This document shows positions 53,933-62,385 of a stretch of DNA of 64,000 nucleotides, piece by piece (positions within the stretch are counted from its first letter, which is position 1; each line of letters begins with the position of its first letter). Both the position numbers and the translations under genes were made by a program. The notes beneath the pieces were generated by a model. The model was not told the origin of the DNA. It did no database searches and worked only from the letters and a program-made list of their open reading frames with translations. Source of the DNA: Burkholderiaceae bacterium 16 (lineage in GTDB: Bacteria > Pseudomonadota > Gammaproteobacteria > Burkholderiales > Burkholderiaceae); the NCBI GenBank assembly GCA_000955785.1, contig JYOD01000066.1, positions 300-64,299 on the forward strand, in the 5' to 3' direction.

Positions 53933-54985
53933 TTACGCCGCGATCCGCGTTGCTCCCGCCTCGCGCCGCGCCACCAGATCCAGCGCGACATCGACAATCA
54001 TGTCTTCCTGGCCGCCCACCATGCGGCGCTTGCCCAGTTCCACCAGGATGTCGACCGTCTTCAGCGCATAACGCGCGGCCGCGGCCTCGGCATGGCGCAG
54101 GAAGCTGGAATAGACGCCGGCATAGCCCAGCGCCAGCGTCTCGCGGTCCACCCGCACTGGGCGGTCCTGCAGCGGGCGCACGATCTCGTCGGCGGCATCC
54201 ATCAGCGTGTAGAGGTCGCAGCCATGGTGCCAGCCCAGCCTGCTCGCCGCGGCGATGAATACCTCCAGCGGCGCGTTGCCGGCGCCCGCGCCCATGCCGG
54301 CCAGGCTGGCGTCGACGCGGTCGCACCCCTCCTCCACGGCGACGATGGAGTTGGCCACGCCCAGGCTCAGGTTGTGGTGCGCGTGCATGCCGGTCTGCGT
54401 TTCAGGCTTGAGCACATCCTTGAAGGCGCGGAAGCGGTCGCGCACGTCGTTCATATTGAGCGCGCCGCCGGAATCCACCACATAGACAGTCTGCGCGCCA
54501 TAGCTTTCCATCAGCCTGGCTTGCTGCGCCAGCGCGGCGGGCGTGGTCATGTGGCTCATCATCAGGAAGCCCACCGTGTCCATGCCCAGTTCGCGCGCGT
54601 ACTCGATATGCTGGCGCGAGACATCGGCCTCGGTACAGTGCGTGGCAACCCGCACCACGCGCGCGCCGGCGTCGTACGCGGCGCGCAGGTCGTGCAGGGT
54701 GCCCACGCCGGGCAGCAGCAGGGTGGCGACCTTTGCATGGCGTACCGTTTCGGCCGCGGCAGCGATCCATTCGAGATCGGTATGCGCGCCGAAGCCGTAG
54801 TTGAAGCTGGAGCCGGCCAGGCCATCGCCATGCGCGACTTCGATCGAATCCACCCTGGCGGCGTCCAGCGCCGCCGCGATGCGGCGCACGTCGTCCAGGC
54901 TGTACTGGTGGCGGATGGCGTGGCTGCCGTCGCGCAGCGTGACATCCGAGATATAGAGCTTCTTCTGCGTGGCTTGCTGGGTCAT
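53933..54985 (-). CDS. dmpG: 4-hydroxy-2-oxovalerate aldolase
   Basis: The last enzyme of the meta-cleavage pathway, splitting 4-hydroxy-2-oxovalerate into pyruvate and acetaldehyde with a divalent metal. The 350-residue chain starts its barrel with ISDVTLRDGSHAIRHQ and carries the metal-binding His pair in GMHAHHNLSLGVANS. It forms a channelling complex with the acylating acetaldehyde dehydrogenase encoded just upstream (24-base gap). Here dmpG is the final gene of the operon, whereas in the Pseudomonas CF600 order dmpH and dmpI follow it. Confidence 0.95.
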   Translation of the reverse strand: MTQQATQKKLYISDVTLRDGSHAIRHQYSLDDVRRIAAALDAARVDSIEVAHGDGLAGSSFNYGFGAHTDLEWIAAAAETVRHAKVATLLLPGVGTLHDLRAAYDAGARVVRVATHCTEADVSRQHIEYARELGMDTVGFLMMSHMTTPAALAQQARLMESYGAQTVYVVDSGGALNMNDVRDRFRAFKDVLKPETQTGMHAHHNLSLGVANSIVAVEEGCDRVDASLAGMGAGAGNAPLEVFIAAASRLGWHHGCDLYTLMDAADEIVRPLQDRPVRVDRETLALGYAGVYSSFLRHAEAAAARYALKTVDILVELGKRRMVGGQEDMIVDVALDLVARREAGATRIAA

Positions 54986-55009
54986 GTGTTGTCTCCGTGC
55001 GCCCGCCGC

Positions 55010-55975
55010 TTACGCGGCCAGCCGGGTTTCCGCCAGGCGCTCGGCGCAGGCGAGCGCGGCGCTGGTCATGATGTCGAGGTTGCCGGCATAGGCCGGCAGG
55101 TAGTGGGCGGCGCCTTCCACTTCGAGGAAGATCGATGTCTTAAGCCCGCTCATCAGCCCCAGCCCCGGGATGTTCAACGGCGCGGACGGATCGATGCGCT
55201 CGAACTGCACGCGCTGCTTGAGCCGGTAGCCGGGCACATAGGCCTGCACCGCCTTCGCCATGGCTTCCACGCTGGCTTCTATCGCCGCTTCGTCGGCGTT
55301 CTCGGATAGCGTAAACACCGTGTCGCGCATCATCAGCGGCGGCTCCGCCGGGTTCAGCACAATGATGGCCTTGCCGCGCGCCGCGCCACCTACCGAGCAG
55401 ATCGCCTGGCTGGTGGTCTCGGTGAACTCATCGATATTGGCGCGCGTGCCCGGCCCGGCCGACCTGCTGGAGATGGACGCGACGATCTCGGCATAGTGCA
55501 CCTTCGCCACGCGCGATACCGCCGCCACCATCGGGATGGTGGCCTGGCCGCCGCAGGTGACCATATTGATATTGCTGGCGCCGAGCTGCTGGTCCAGGTT
55601 GACCACCGGCACAACGTAAGGCCCGATCGCGGCCGGGGTCAGGTCGATCACCTGGATGCCATGTTGCTGCAGGATCTTATTGTGGTGCGAATGCGCGCCG
55701 GCCGAGGTGGCATCGAAGGCGATGCGGATATCGCCGAAGCCGTCCATCTTCACCAGGCCTTCGATGCCCTCGGCCGTGGTGGGCACGCCCAGCCGCGCGG
55801 CCCGGGCCAGGCCGTCCGAGGCGGCGTCGATACCGACCATGGCGCCCATCTCCAGATGCCGGCCGTGGCGCATTACCTTGATCATCAGGTCCGTGCCGAT
55901 GTTGCCCGAACCGATGATGGCTACCTTGTGCTTGCCGGGCGGATGGCTGCCGCCGGCGCCTGCTTTCATGTCCAT
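55010..55975 (-). CDS. dmpF: Acetaldehyde dehydrogenase (acylating)
   Basis: This oxidises acetaldehyde from DmpG to acetyl-CoA using NAD+ and CoA. The 321-residue protein has the Rossmann motif VAIIGSGNIGTDLM and the catalytic Cys in NMVTCGGQATIP. The start at 55975 follows GGAGACAAC and precedes a short Gly-rich leader (GAGGSHPPGK) that is unusual for the family; the frame is open further upstream but overlaps dmpI. It pairs with DmpG, which passes acetaldehyde to it through an internal channel in homologues. Confidence 0.95.
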   Translation of the reverse strand: MDMKAGAGGSHPPGKHKVAIIGSGNIGTDLMIKVMRHGRHLEMGAMVGIDAASDGLARAARLGVPTTAEGIEGLVKMDGFGDIRIAFDATSAGAHSHHNKILQQHGIQVIDLTPAAIGPYVVPVVNLDQQLGASNINMVTCGGQATIPMVAAVSRVAKVHYAEIVASISSRSAGPGTRANIDEFTETTSQAICSVGGAARGKAIIVLNPAEPPLMMRDTVFTLSENADEAAIEASVEAMAKAVQAYVPGYRLKQRVQFERIDPSAPLNIPGLGLMSGLKTSIFLEVEGAAHYLPAYAGNLDIMTSAALACAERLAETRLAA

Positions 55976-56030
55976 GTTGTCTCCGTGCCCGGGCAGTCCA
56001 GTGCCGCCAGGCATTCCGTATGCCGCTCCC

Positions 56031-56222
56031 TCAGCGGCCGAGTTCCTTCGCGGTCTTGCCCGCGATGCCAAACTGCGTCTTGGGCACCTCGGTGATCATC
56101 ACGCGCACGCTCTCGATCGGCGCACCGATCGATTCCACGGCGGCGTCCGTCAGCGCGCTGATCAGGCGGGCCTTTTGTTCTTCGGTACGGCCTTCGATCA
56201 GAAACACTTGCATGATGGGCAT
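56031..56222 (-). CDS. dmpI: 4-oxalocrotonate tautomerase
   Basis: The small tautomerase that converts the enol form of 2-hydroxymuconate to 2-oxohex-3-enedioate. Its 63 codons give 62 residues after Met removal. The catalytic N-terminal Pro (Pro1), Arg11 (EGR), Arg39 (ESVR) and Phe50 (TQF) all fall at the standard positions. It lies between dmpH and dmpF, 70 bases after dmpH. Confidence 0.95.
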   Translation of the reverse strand: MPIMQVFLIEGRTEEQKARLISALTDAAVESIGAPIESVRVMITEVPKTQFGIAGKTAKELGR

Positions 56223-56292
56223 GGCTTTTCTCCTGCTGGGTGGGTTGAGTGGGCTACATCGTACAGCGCCACCATCACGCTCGCCGGGCGCA

Positions 56293-57081
56293 TCAGATGA
56301 AGCGCATCGATACGGTGCCGAGATGCTGGTAGCGCACCGTGATGTTGTCGCCGGCCGCCACCGCGATGGCCTCGGTCACGCCGCCGGTCATGATGAAGGT
56401 GCCGGCCGGCAGCTCGCGCCCACGCGCACCGAGCATGTTCGCCAGCATGGCCACGCTGCTGGCCGGGTGGCCCAGCACCGCCGCGCCGGCCGCCGTGGCG
56501 ACCACTTCGCCGTTCTTCTCCAGCACCACGCCGAGGTTTTTCAGGTCGATGCCTTGCGCGCTGCGATGCGTGCCGCCCGCCACGAAGCGGGCCGACGAGG
56601 TGTTGTCCGCGATCACGCTCTTCAAGTCGAAACGGAAGTTCTCGTAGCGCGAGTCGATCACCTCCACTGCGGGCAGCACGAAATCGGTGGCGGCCAGCAC
56701 GTCGCCGATATGGCAGCCCGGCCCCTTGAGCGGATGCTTGAGCACGAAGGCGATCTCGGCCTCCACCTTGGGATGGATCAGCGATGCGGTGTCGATGGCG
56801 CCGCCGTCCATGCAGGCGCCGTAGTCGGTCAGAAAGCCGTAGACCGGTTCGGTCACGCCCATCTGGCGCATCTTGGCGAAGGAGGTCAGCCCCATCTTGA
56901 GGCCGGCGATGCGGGTGCCGCGCGCTTCCTTGCGTGCCCGGATCGTATCCTGGATGGCATAGGCGTCATCCCAGTCCATGTCGGGATGGGTGTCGGTGAT
57001 CTTGCGCACCGGCTCACGGTTGAGCTCGGCGTTTTCCAGCTGCTCGGCGAGCTGCTGGATGATGTCTTGGGTGAAGTTCAT
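56293..57081 (-). CDS. dmpH: 4-oxalocrotonate decarboxylase
   Basis: This decarboxylates 2-oxohex-3-enedioate to 2-hydroxypenta-2,4-dienoate. The 262-residue protein belongs to the hydratase/decarboxylase family, with VEAEIAFVLKHPLKGPGCH and LPAVEVIDSRYENFRFDL. It is a paralogue of DmpE, encoded immediately upstream, with which it is expected to form a complex that channels the unstable dienol. The call as DmpH rather than DmpE rests on the N-terminus and on the HIGDVLAATDFVLPAVEVIDSR region. Confidence 0.92.
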   Translation of the reverse strand: MNFTQDIIQQLAEQLENAELNREPVRKITDTHPDMDWDDAYAIQDTIRARKEARGTRIAGLKMGLTSFAKMRQMGVTEPVYGFLTDYGACMDGGAIDTASLIHPKVEAEIAFVLKHPLKGPGCHIGDVLAATDFVLPAVEVIDSRYENFRFDLKSVIADNTSSARFVAGGTHRSAQGIDLKNLGVVLEKNGEVVATAAGAAVLGHPASSVAMLANMLGARGRELPAGTFIMTGGVTEAIAVAAGDNITVRYQHLGTVSMRFI

Positions 57082-57120
57082 GGCGATGTCCCGGGCTGCT
57101 TATCTAGATCTGGGGTCCGT

Positions 57121-57903
57121 TCAAATGAAGCGCACGCCGGCAGAGCCGATGCCGCCCAGGCTGATGCGAAGCTGGTCGCCGGCCTGGACCGGCACCATCG
57201 CGGCGAGCGAGCCGGACAGGATCACCTCGCCCTTCTTCAGCCCGATGCCGAAGCGGCCCAGCGTATTGGCCAGCCACGCCACGGCGTTGGCCGGATGGCC
57301 AAGCGCGGCGGCGCCCGCGCCGGTGGCGACGATTTCGCCGTTCTTCTCCAGCGTCATGCCGACCGTGCCGAGATCGAGGCCGCGCGGGTCCACCGCCGCA
57401 TCGCCCAGCACGAACACGCCCGAGGACGCGTTATCCGCCACCGTGTCCTGGATGCGGATCTTCCAGTCGCGGATGCGCGAGTCGACGATCTCGAAGCACG
57501 GCAGCACGTAGGCGGTGGCGCGCAGCACATCGGCATTGGTCACGCCCGGGCCTTCCAGGTCTTCCCTGAGCACGAAGGCGATCTCGCCCTCGGCCTTGGG
57601 CGCGATCAGCGTATCGGCGGCGATGGCCGCGCCATCGGCGTAGACCATCCCGGACAGCAGGTGCCCGAAGTCCGGCTGGCGCACATCGAGCATGTCCATC
57701 ACCACCCGGCTGGTCACGCCGATTTTCTTGCCGATCACGCGCTCGCCGGCGTCCAGCCGGTGCTGCACCATGGCGAGCTGGATGCGGTAGGCATCGTCGA
57801 TGGAAAGCTCGGGGTAGCTCTCGGTCAGCGGCGCGACGGCCCGCCGCGTGGACAGCGCGTGGTGCAAGCTGGCGCCGATGTCGAGGATTTGTTCGGGTTT
57901 CAT
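57121..57903 (-). CDS. dmpE: 2-hydroxypenta-2,4-dienoate hydratase
   Basis: This adds water to 2-hydroxypenta-2,4-dienoate, giving 4-hydroxy-2-oxovalerate. The 260-residue chain has KIGVTSRVVMDMLDVRQPDFGHLL and PKAEGEIAFVLREDLEGPGV typical of the hydratase. The ATG at 57903 precedes MKPEQILDIGASLHHA, and the preceding dmpC gene ends at 57912, so the genes are 8 bases apart. The open frame further upstream lies inside dmpC and is not coding. Confidence 0.94.
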   Translation of the reverse strand: MKPEQILDIGASLHHALSTRRAVAPLTESYPELSIDDAYRIQLAMVQHRLDAGERVIGKKIGVTSRVVMDMLDVRQPDFGHLLSGMVYADGAAIAADTLIAPKAEGEIAFVLREDLEGPGVTNADVLRATAYVLPCFEIVDSRIRDWKIRIQDTVADNASSGVFVLGDAAVDPRGLDLGTVGMTLEKNGEIVATGAGAAALGHPANAVAWLANTLGRFGIGLKKGEVILSGSLAAMVPVQAGDQLRISLGGIGSAGVRFI

Positions 57904-57911
57904 GGCCTGCC

Positions 57912-59366
57912 TCACAGTTTCACGCACACATTGCGCAGCTCGGTATAGAACTCCAGCGAATGCACCCCGCCCTCGCGGCCGATGCCGGATTGCTTGGCGC
58001 CACCAAAGGCGGTGCGCAGGTCGCGCAGGAACCAGGCGTTGATCCAACAGATGCCGACGTCCAGGGCGCTACCCATGCGGTGGGCGGTGCCGAGGTCGGA
58101 CGTCCACACGGTGGCGGCCAAGCCGTAAGGCGTGTCGTTGGCAAGGCGGATCACTTCGTCCTCGGTATCGAACGGCGCGATATGGCAGCAGGGACCGAAG
58201 ATCTCCTCGCGGATCACGGCCGCATCCTCGGGCAGCCCGGTCCAGATAGTGGGCTGCACCCAGGCGCCTTCGGCCAGCGCACCGGGCATCTCGCGCACGC
58301 CGCCGCCAGTGACCACGGTGGCGCCCGCCTCCGCCGCCTTCTTGTAGTAGGACAGCACCTTGGCACGATGCTCCAGCGACACCAGCGGGCCCATGTTCAC
58401 GCCCTCGTCGCCCGGCCGGCCAATGCGCAAGCCCTCGGCCCTGGCCTTGAGCGCCGCGACGAAGCGCTCGAAGATCGGCCGCTGCACGTAGACGCGCTCG
58501 GTTCCCAGGCAAACCTGGCCGCTGTTCTCGAAGGCCGAGCGGGTGATGCCGGCGACTGCCTTGTCGAAGTCCGCGTCGGCGAACACGATGCCGGCGTTCT
58601 TGCCGCCCAGTTCGAACGAGACGGGGCGCACGCCATTGGCGGCGGCTTTCATGATGGCCTCGCCGGTACGGGTCTCGCCGGTAAAAGTGATGCCGTTCAC
58701 ATCCGGGTGCGCGGTCAGGAAGGCCCCTGCGGAATCCGGGCCGAAGCCGTGGACCACGTTATAGACGCCCGGCGGCACGCCAGCCTCGTTCATCACCTCG
58801 CCGAGCAAGGTGGCGGTGGCGGGGGTTTCCTCGGACGGCTTGACCACGACTGTATTGCCGCATGCCAGCGCCGGGCCGACCTTCCAGGTCATCAGCAGCA
58901 GCGGCAGGTTCCACGGGCACACCACGCCGATCACGCCGCGCGGAGAGCGCACCGCATAGTTGATGGCCTCGCCGCCGTCCGGCGTGGCCATGGCGAAGCT
59001 CTCGGTCGGCACGTTCTTGATCAGGTCGGCGAACACCTTGAAGTTGGCCGCGCCGCGGGGGATATCGATATGGCTGGCGAGGGACAGCGGCTTGCCCGTG
59101 TCGGCGATCTCGGCTTGCAGGAAGTCGTCGAAGCGTCGGTTGATGCCGTCCGCTACGGCGTGCAGTATCTCGACACGCCGTGCCACGGTCATCTTGCCCC
59201 ACGGGCCTTTCAGCGCTTGCCTTGCCGCTGCGACCGCGGCATCGACCTCGGCCTGTCCGGCTTCGTGCACACGGGCGATCAGGCTGTTGTCGACCGGGTT
59301 GCGGTCGTCGAACTGGCGGTTGGTGGCCACCCATTCGCCATTGATGAAATTCTTGAACTCTTTCAT
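57912..59366 (-). CDS. dmpC: 2-hydroxymuconic semialdehyde dehydrogenase
   Basis: An NAD-dependent aldehyde dehydrogenase that converts the ring-cleavage product 2-hydroxymuconic semialdehyde to 2-hydroxymuconate, entering the oxalocrotonate branch. At 484 residues it has the catalytic Glu in FELGGKNAGIVF, the nucleophile Cys in ENSGQVCLGTERVY and the cofactor segment GVVCPWNLPLLLMTWK. The gene is separated from dmpB by 121 bases containing a long hairpin, the widest gap but one in this operon. No dmpD hydrolase gene follows it, so this dehydrogenase appears to be the only exit from the semialdehyde here. Confidence 0.96.
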   Translation of the reverse strand: MKEFKNFINGEWVATNRQFDDRNPVDNSLIARVHEAGQAEVDAAVAAARQALKGPWGKMTVARRVEILHAVADGINRRFDDFLQAEIADTGKPLSLASHIDIPRGAANFKVFADLIKNVPTESFAMATPDGGEAINYAVRSPRGVIGVVCPWNLPLLLMTWKVGPALACGNTVVVKPSEETPATATLLGEVMNEAGVPPGVYNVVHGFGPDSAGAFLTAHPDVNGITFTGETRTGEAIMKAAANGVRPVSFELGGKNAGIVFADADFDKAVAGITRSAFENSGQVCLGTERVYVQRPIFERFVAALKARAEGLRIGRPGDEGVNMGPLVSLEHRAKVLSYYKKAAEAGATVVTGGGVREMPGALAEGAWVQPTIWTGLPEDAAVIREEIFGPCCHIAPFDTEDEVIRLANDTPYGLAATVWTSDLGTAHRMGSALDVGICWINAWFLRDLRTAFGGAKQSGIGREGGVHSLEFYTELRNVCVKL

Positions 59367-59417
59367 GTTGTCTCGCTGGTTGCGGCAGGGTGTGCCGCGT
59401 CTTGCTGGTGATTCGCC

Positions 59418-59453
59418 TTTCTCCCCTCTCCCGCAAGCGGGAAAGGGGAGAAA
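59418..59453. repeat. Long hairpin between dmpB and dmpC
   Basis: A 17-base arm (59418-59434) pairs with 59437-59453 with a single mismatch and a 2-base AA loop; the core is CTCCCGCAAGCGGGA. The flanks are T-rich and A-rich, so either strand would give a stem ending in Ts. It resembles the CTCTCCCGC...GCGGGAGAGGG intergenic repeats scattered in Burkholderiales genomes. It could attenuate transcription or protect the upstream part of the dmp transcript. Confidence 0.7.
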
Positions 59454-59487
59454 ACACTCGGCATCGGCGGTGACGCCGCGCCGGGAA

Positions 59488-60420
59488 TCAGGTCAATACA
59501 CTCAGGAACGCATCGTTCAACTTCCGGTCGTGATAGAAGATCGCACGGCCCAGTTCGTTGTCGGTCCAGGTGATGGTCGGCTTGTCCGGATAGTGGATGT
59601 ACCCGCCGGAGAAGACCTCATTCCGGTTGCCAGAAGGGTCAAAAAAGTAGATGGTGGCGCCGCGCGTAATGCCATGCCGCGTCGGCCCGATATCGAGCGA
59701 CACGTCCTTCTTGGAAATGATGTCGGCGGCCTTCAGCACCTCGCCCCAGTTGTCCAGGTTGAACGATGCGTGATGGAACTTGTTCTTCTCGGCATGACGA
59801 ATGAACGCAATGTCATGCGCCTTGTTGGAACAGGTCAGGAAAGCGCCGATCATCATCTTGTCCGGGCCGGCCACCACTTGCTCGGCCAGCGTGAAGCCAA
59901 GCACGTCGCGGAACAGCCTGACGGTGCCATCCAGATCGTCGCCATACAGCAAGCAGTGATCGAAGCGGCTGGGCGCCATGCCGCGCAGGTCGTCCGGCCA
60001 CGGGTCCGGGTTGCTGTCACCGGTCAGGCAGCCCAGCTTGTCCTTGTCGGCGAAGAGTTCGATCGAATGGCCGGTGGGAATGGTGAAGCGGAAGCGCACG
60101 CCGGTATGCGGATGCTCGCCGGCAGGAATCCACCGGAAGTCCGATGCGAGGCCGGACTGCTCCACCTCCCGCGCCAGCCGTTCCAGCGTGCGGCCGCTAT
60201 CGACGCGGAAGCCCATGTAATCCATGCCCGGGCTGTCGGCCTCGCGCAGCACCACGCTGTGGTGGTCGTGCTCGTCCCAGGCCTTCAGGTAGACGCGCCC
60301 TTTGTCGTCGCGCGCGGCTTCGATCAGTCCGAGTACTTCGGTGTAGTGTTTCAGCGCCGGTTCGAGTTCCAGCACGCGCAATGCGACGTGCCCGGGGCGC
60401 AATACGCCTGTCAATGCCAT
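59488..60420 (-). CDS. dmpB: Catechol 2,3-dioxygenase
   Basis: An extradiol ring-cleavage enzyme that opens catechol to 2-hydroxymuconic semialdehyde with iron(II). The 310-residue protein has two vicinal-oxygen-chelate domains. The metal ligands are visible: His in RFDHCLLYGDD, His in KFHHASFNLDN and Glu in GNRNEVFSGG. The ATG at 60420 follows GGAGACCGTC; the open frame reaching 60639 crosses repeat DNA and overlaps dmpQ. An A-tract region directly upstream may influence its expression. Confidence 0.95.
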   Translation of the reverse strand: MALTGVLRPGHVALRVLELEPALKHYTEVLGLIEAARDDKGRVYLKAWDEHDHHSVVLREADSPGMDYMGFRVDSGRTLERLAREVEQSGLASDFRWIPAGEHPHTGVRFRFTIPTGHSIELFADKDKLGCLTGDSNPDPWPDDLRGMAPSRFDHCLLYGDDLDGTVRLFRDVLGFTLAEQVVAGPDKMMIGAFLTCSNKAHDIAFIRHAEKNKFHHASFNLDNWGEVLKAADIISKKDVSLDIGPTRHGITRGATIYFFDPSGNRNEVFSGGYIHYPDKPTITWTDNELGRAIFYHDRKLNDAFLSVLT

Positions 60421-60455
60421 GACGGTCTCCTTGATGATTGGGTTATCGGTCCATC

Positions 60456-60510
60456 TTTTTATTGCTGCTTCTTGCTGCCTTTTTGCTGCTCTTTTGCTGC
60501 TTTTTTTGCT
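60456..60510. repeat. Phased A-tracts with TTGCTGC repeats, likely curved DNA
   Basis: TTGCTGC occurs at 60462, 60472, 60483 and 60494, with a fifth partial copy at 60506, giving steps of 10, 11, 11 and 12 bases. T-runs of 4-7 bases (A-runs on the coding strand) accompany most copies. A-tracts repeated at the helical period bend DNA. The stretch begins at the dmpQ stop codon and ends about 36 bases before the dmpB start. Confidence 0.6.
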
Positions 60511-60850
60511 ATGTCGATCCGTTCGCTTCCTGTGTCTCCCGCTGCTCCCGCTGCCGGTCCAGGCAGCGCTGCAGCAGCGCCACCGGCCGCAGGCTGATAT
60601 CGCTGTCCGGATAGGCCTTGCACGCCAGCACCAGGCCACTGCCCTCCTCCTCCGCCGACAGGCAGGCCCGGCTCATCTTGCCGGTGCGGTAGCGGCCGGC
60701 CTCGATGCGCACCTTGCAAACCCCGCAGCCGCCGCCACGGCAGCCGGCGGGTATGCCGCGCTTGCCAAGCGCTTCCATCGCGCGCAACAGGTTCTGCTCC
60801 GGCGCGCACGGATAGCGCTGGCCGCTTCCCGCGATCTCCACGGTATGCAT
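60509..60850 (-). CDS. dmpQ: Chloroplast-type 2Fe-2S ferredoxin, DmpQ/XylT-like
   Basis: A 113-residue plant-type ferredoxin with cluster ligands in CRGGGCGVCKV (three Cys) and the fourth in LVLACKAYP. In related operons this protein reactivates catechol 2,3-dioxygenase by reducing its oxidised iron. That fits its place between the phenol hydroxylase genes and dmpB. The ATG at 60850 lies 14 bases after the dmpP stop. The C-terminus (RQREQRETQEANGST) is a hydrophilic tail. Confidence 0.92.
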   Translation of the reverse strand: MHTVEIAGSGQRYPCAPEQNLLRAMEALGKRGIPAGCRGGGCGVCKVRIEAGRYRTGKMSRACLSAEEEGSGLVLACKAYPDSDISLRPVALLQRCLDRQREQRETQEANGST

Positions 60851-60863
60851 GGCGCCCTCTCCT

Positions 60864-61931
60864 TCAGATCTTGAACAGCGGGCTGCGCGCGCTGTTCTGC
60901 GCATCGCCGGCGGAGATGAACTTCTCGATGTGGATGTCCTCCTCGAATAACCGGCCCTGCATCAGCGTGCGGATGCAGGCTTCGATCATAGGCGGCGGTC
61001 CGCACAAGTAGGCCTTGTGCCCCCGGAAGTCAGCGCTGGCGCCATTGGCGTAAAGCCCGTGCAGAACGTCATGCACGTAGCCGCGCGCACCATCCCAGCC
61101 ACTGCCGGCCGGTTCGTCGGATAGCGCCGGCACATAGCGGAAATTCGGATGCGCGCCGGCCAGCGCGCGGAACTCCTCGTCGTAGTACAGCTCCGCGCGA
61201 TTGCGCGCGCCTTGCACCAGCGTGATCGGCAAGGTCTCGCCGGCAGCCAGCATGTCCAGGATCATCCCGCGCGGGCTGGACAGGCCAGAGCCGCCCGCCA
61301 GGAACAGCATCGGCACCTGCGCGGACTTGCGTACGAAGAAACGGCCGTAGGGCGCCGAGAAACCAAGCTCATCGCCCACCGCGAGTTGCTCGTGCAGGTA
61401 GGCCGTAGCCTGGCCGCCTTCCACGCGACGCACATGCAGCTCCACCAGATCGTCACCCGGACGGTTGGCCAGCGAGAAGGCGCGCGGCTGTTCGCAGCCG
61501 GGCACCCGCAGGTTGAGGTACTGGCCTGCCTGGAAGGCGGCGGCATTGCCGTCCTTCACGCGCAGCCAGATACCGCGGATGGTGGGCGTCAGCGCGCGGG
61601 TTTCCACCACTTCGGCGCGGTAGTCCGCCAGCGGCAGGCCGAGCGAGTCGGCGTCCTCCTCGATGTCGGCCTCGATCACCATGTCGGACTGCGCGGTGGC
61701 GCAGCAAGCCAGGCACTGGCCACTATCGCGCTCGAAGTCCATCAGGGCGAAGCTGGACGCTTCGCCATGCTCGAACTCGCCCTCCACCACCTGCACCTTG
61801 CAGGTGGCGCACAGGCCGTGGCAGCAGGCGTGCGGCAGCCACACACCGTTGCGCAGGCAGGCATCCAGCACGGTCTGGCCGGGTGCGATCGGGATGGTCT
61901 GCCCGATCGGTTCAATAGTCAGGGAATACAT
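60864..61931 (-). CDS. dmpP: Phenol hydroxylase reductase component
   Basis: The electron-transfer component (P5) of multicomponent phenol hydroxylase. The 355-residue protein has an N-terminal 2Fe-2S domain (CCHGLCATCKV, last ligand in CLACC). An FAD-binding domain follows (QPRAFSLANRPGD; the RxxS motif is RAFS) and then an NAD domain (MLFLAGGSGLSSPRGMI). It takes electrons from NADH to the diiron centre of DmpN. It lies in the standard place between dmpO and dmpQ. Confidence 0.96.
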   Translation of the reverse strand: MYSLTIEPIGQTIPIAPGQTVLDACLRNGVWLPHACCHGLCATCKVQVVEGEFEHGEASSFALMDFERDSGQCLACCATAQSDMVIEADIEEDADSLGLPLADYRAEVVETRALTPTIRGIWLRVKDGNAAAFQAGQYLNLRVPGCEQPRAFSLANRPGDDLVELHVRRVEGGQATAYLHEQLAVGDELGFSAPYGRFFVRKSAQVPMLFLAGGSGLSSPRGMILDMLAAGETLPITLVQGARNRAELYYDEEFRALAGAHPNFRYVPALSDEPAGSGWDGARGYVHDVLHGLYANGASADFRGHKAYLCGPPPMIEACIRTLMQGRLFEEDIHIEKFISAGDAQNSARSPLFKI

Positions 61932-61986
61932 CTTGTGTCTCCTACTAGCCTACTAGGCCTTCTGATCGTTCCAGCCAGGCGCCGGC

Positions 61987-62346
61987 TTAGCTGCAACTGC
62001 CGTCGATGCCGTCCAGCCCCGGCGTGCGGAAGCGGATTACTGCCTTGTGGCCCAGGCCGTTCTCTTCCAGGGTGCGGTCCAGCTCCGGCTGCCAGGGCGC
62101 GTTGCCGCGCAGCCATTCCACGCGGCTCCAGTCGATGCGGGCAAAGTCGGGGTGGTAGCCGTACACGCCGGGTAGCACGTTCTCCACGACATCGCGCAAA
62201 CGCATCGACGGCGGGAAAGGCAGGCAATGCGGCGCGCAGAACAGCAGGTGGCGGTCCCAGCCGATGTACAGCAGGCGGTTGCCGTGGAACACGGCCTCGC
62301 GATCGGCCGGATCGAACTCGTAGGGGCCAATGGATACGACGGACAT
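61987..62346 (-). CDS. dmpO: Phenol hydroxylase component P4
   Basis: The small gamma-type subunit of the phenol hydroxylase oxygenase, needed for assembly or iron loading of the complex. The 119-residue chain matches the usual size, with SIGPYEFDPADREAVFHGNR split over the N-terminus and CAPHCLPFPPSMRLRDVVE in the middle. It lies between dmpN (39-base gap) and dmpP (55-base gap), as in other dmp/aph operons. Confidence 0.94.
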   Translation of the reverse strand: MSVVSIGPYEFDPADREAVFHGNRLLYIGWDRHLLFCAPHCLPFPPSMRLRDVVENVLPGVYGYHPDFARIDWSRVEWLRGNAPWQPELDRTLEENGLGHKAVIRFRTPGLDGIDGSCS

Positions 62347-62385
62347 GGTGGTCTCCTTATCTTCTGTCTCTTGTCGGTTGCGCGC

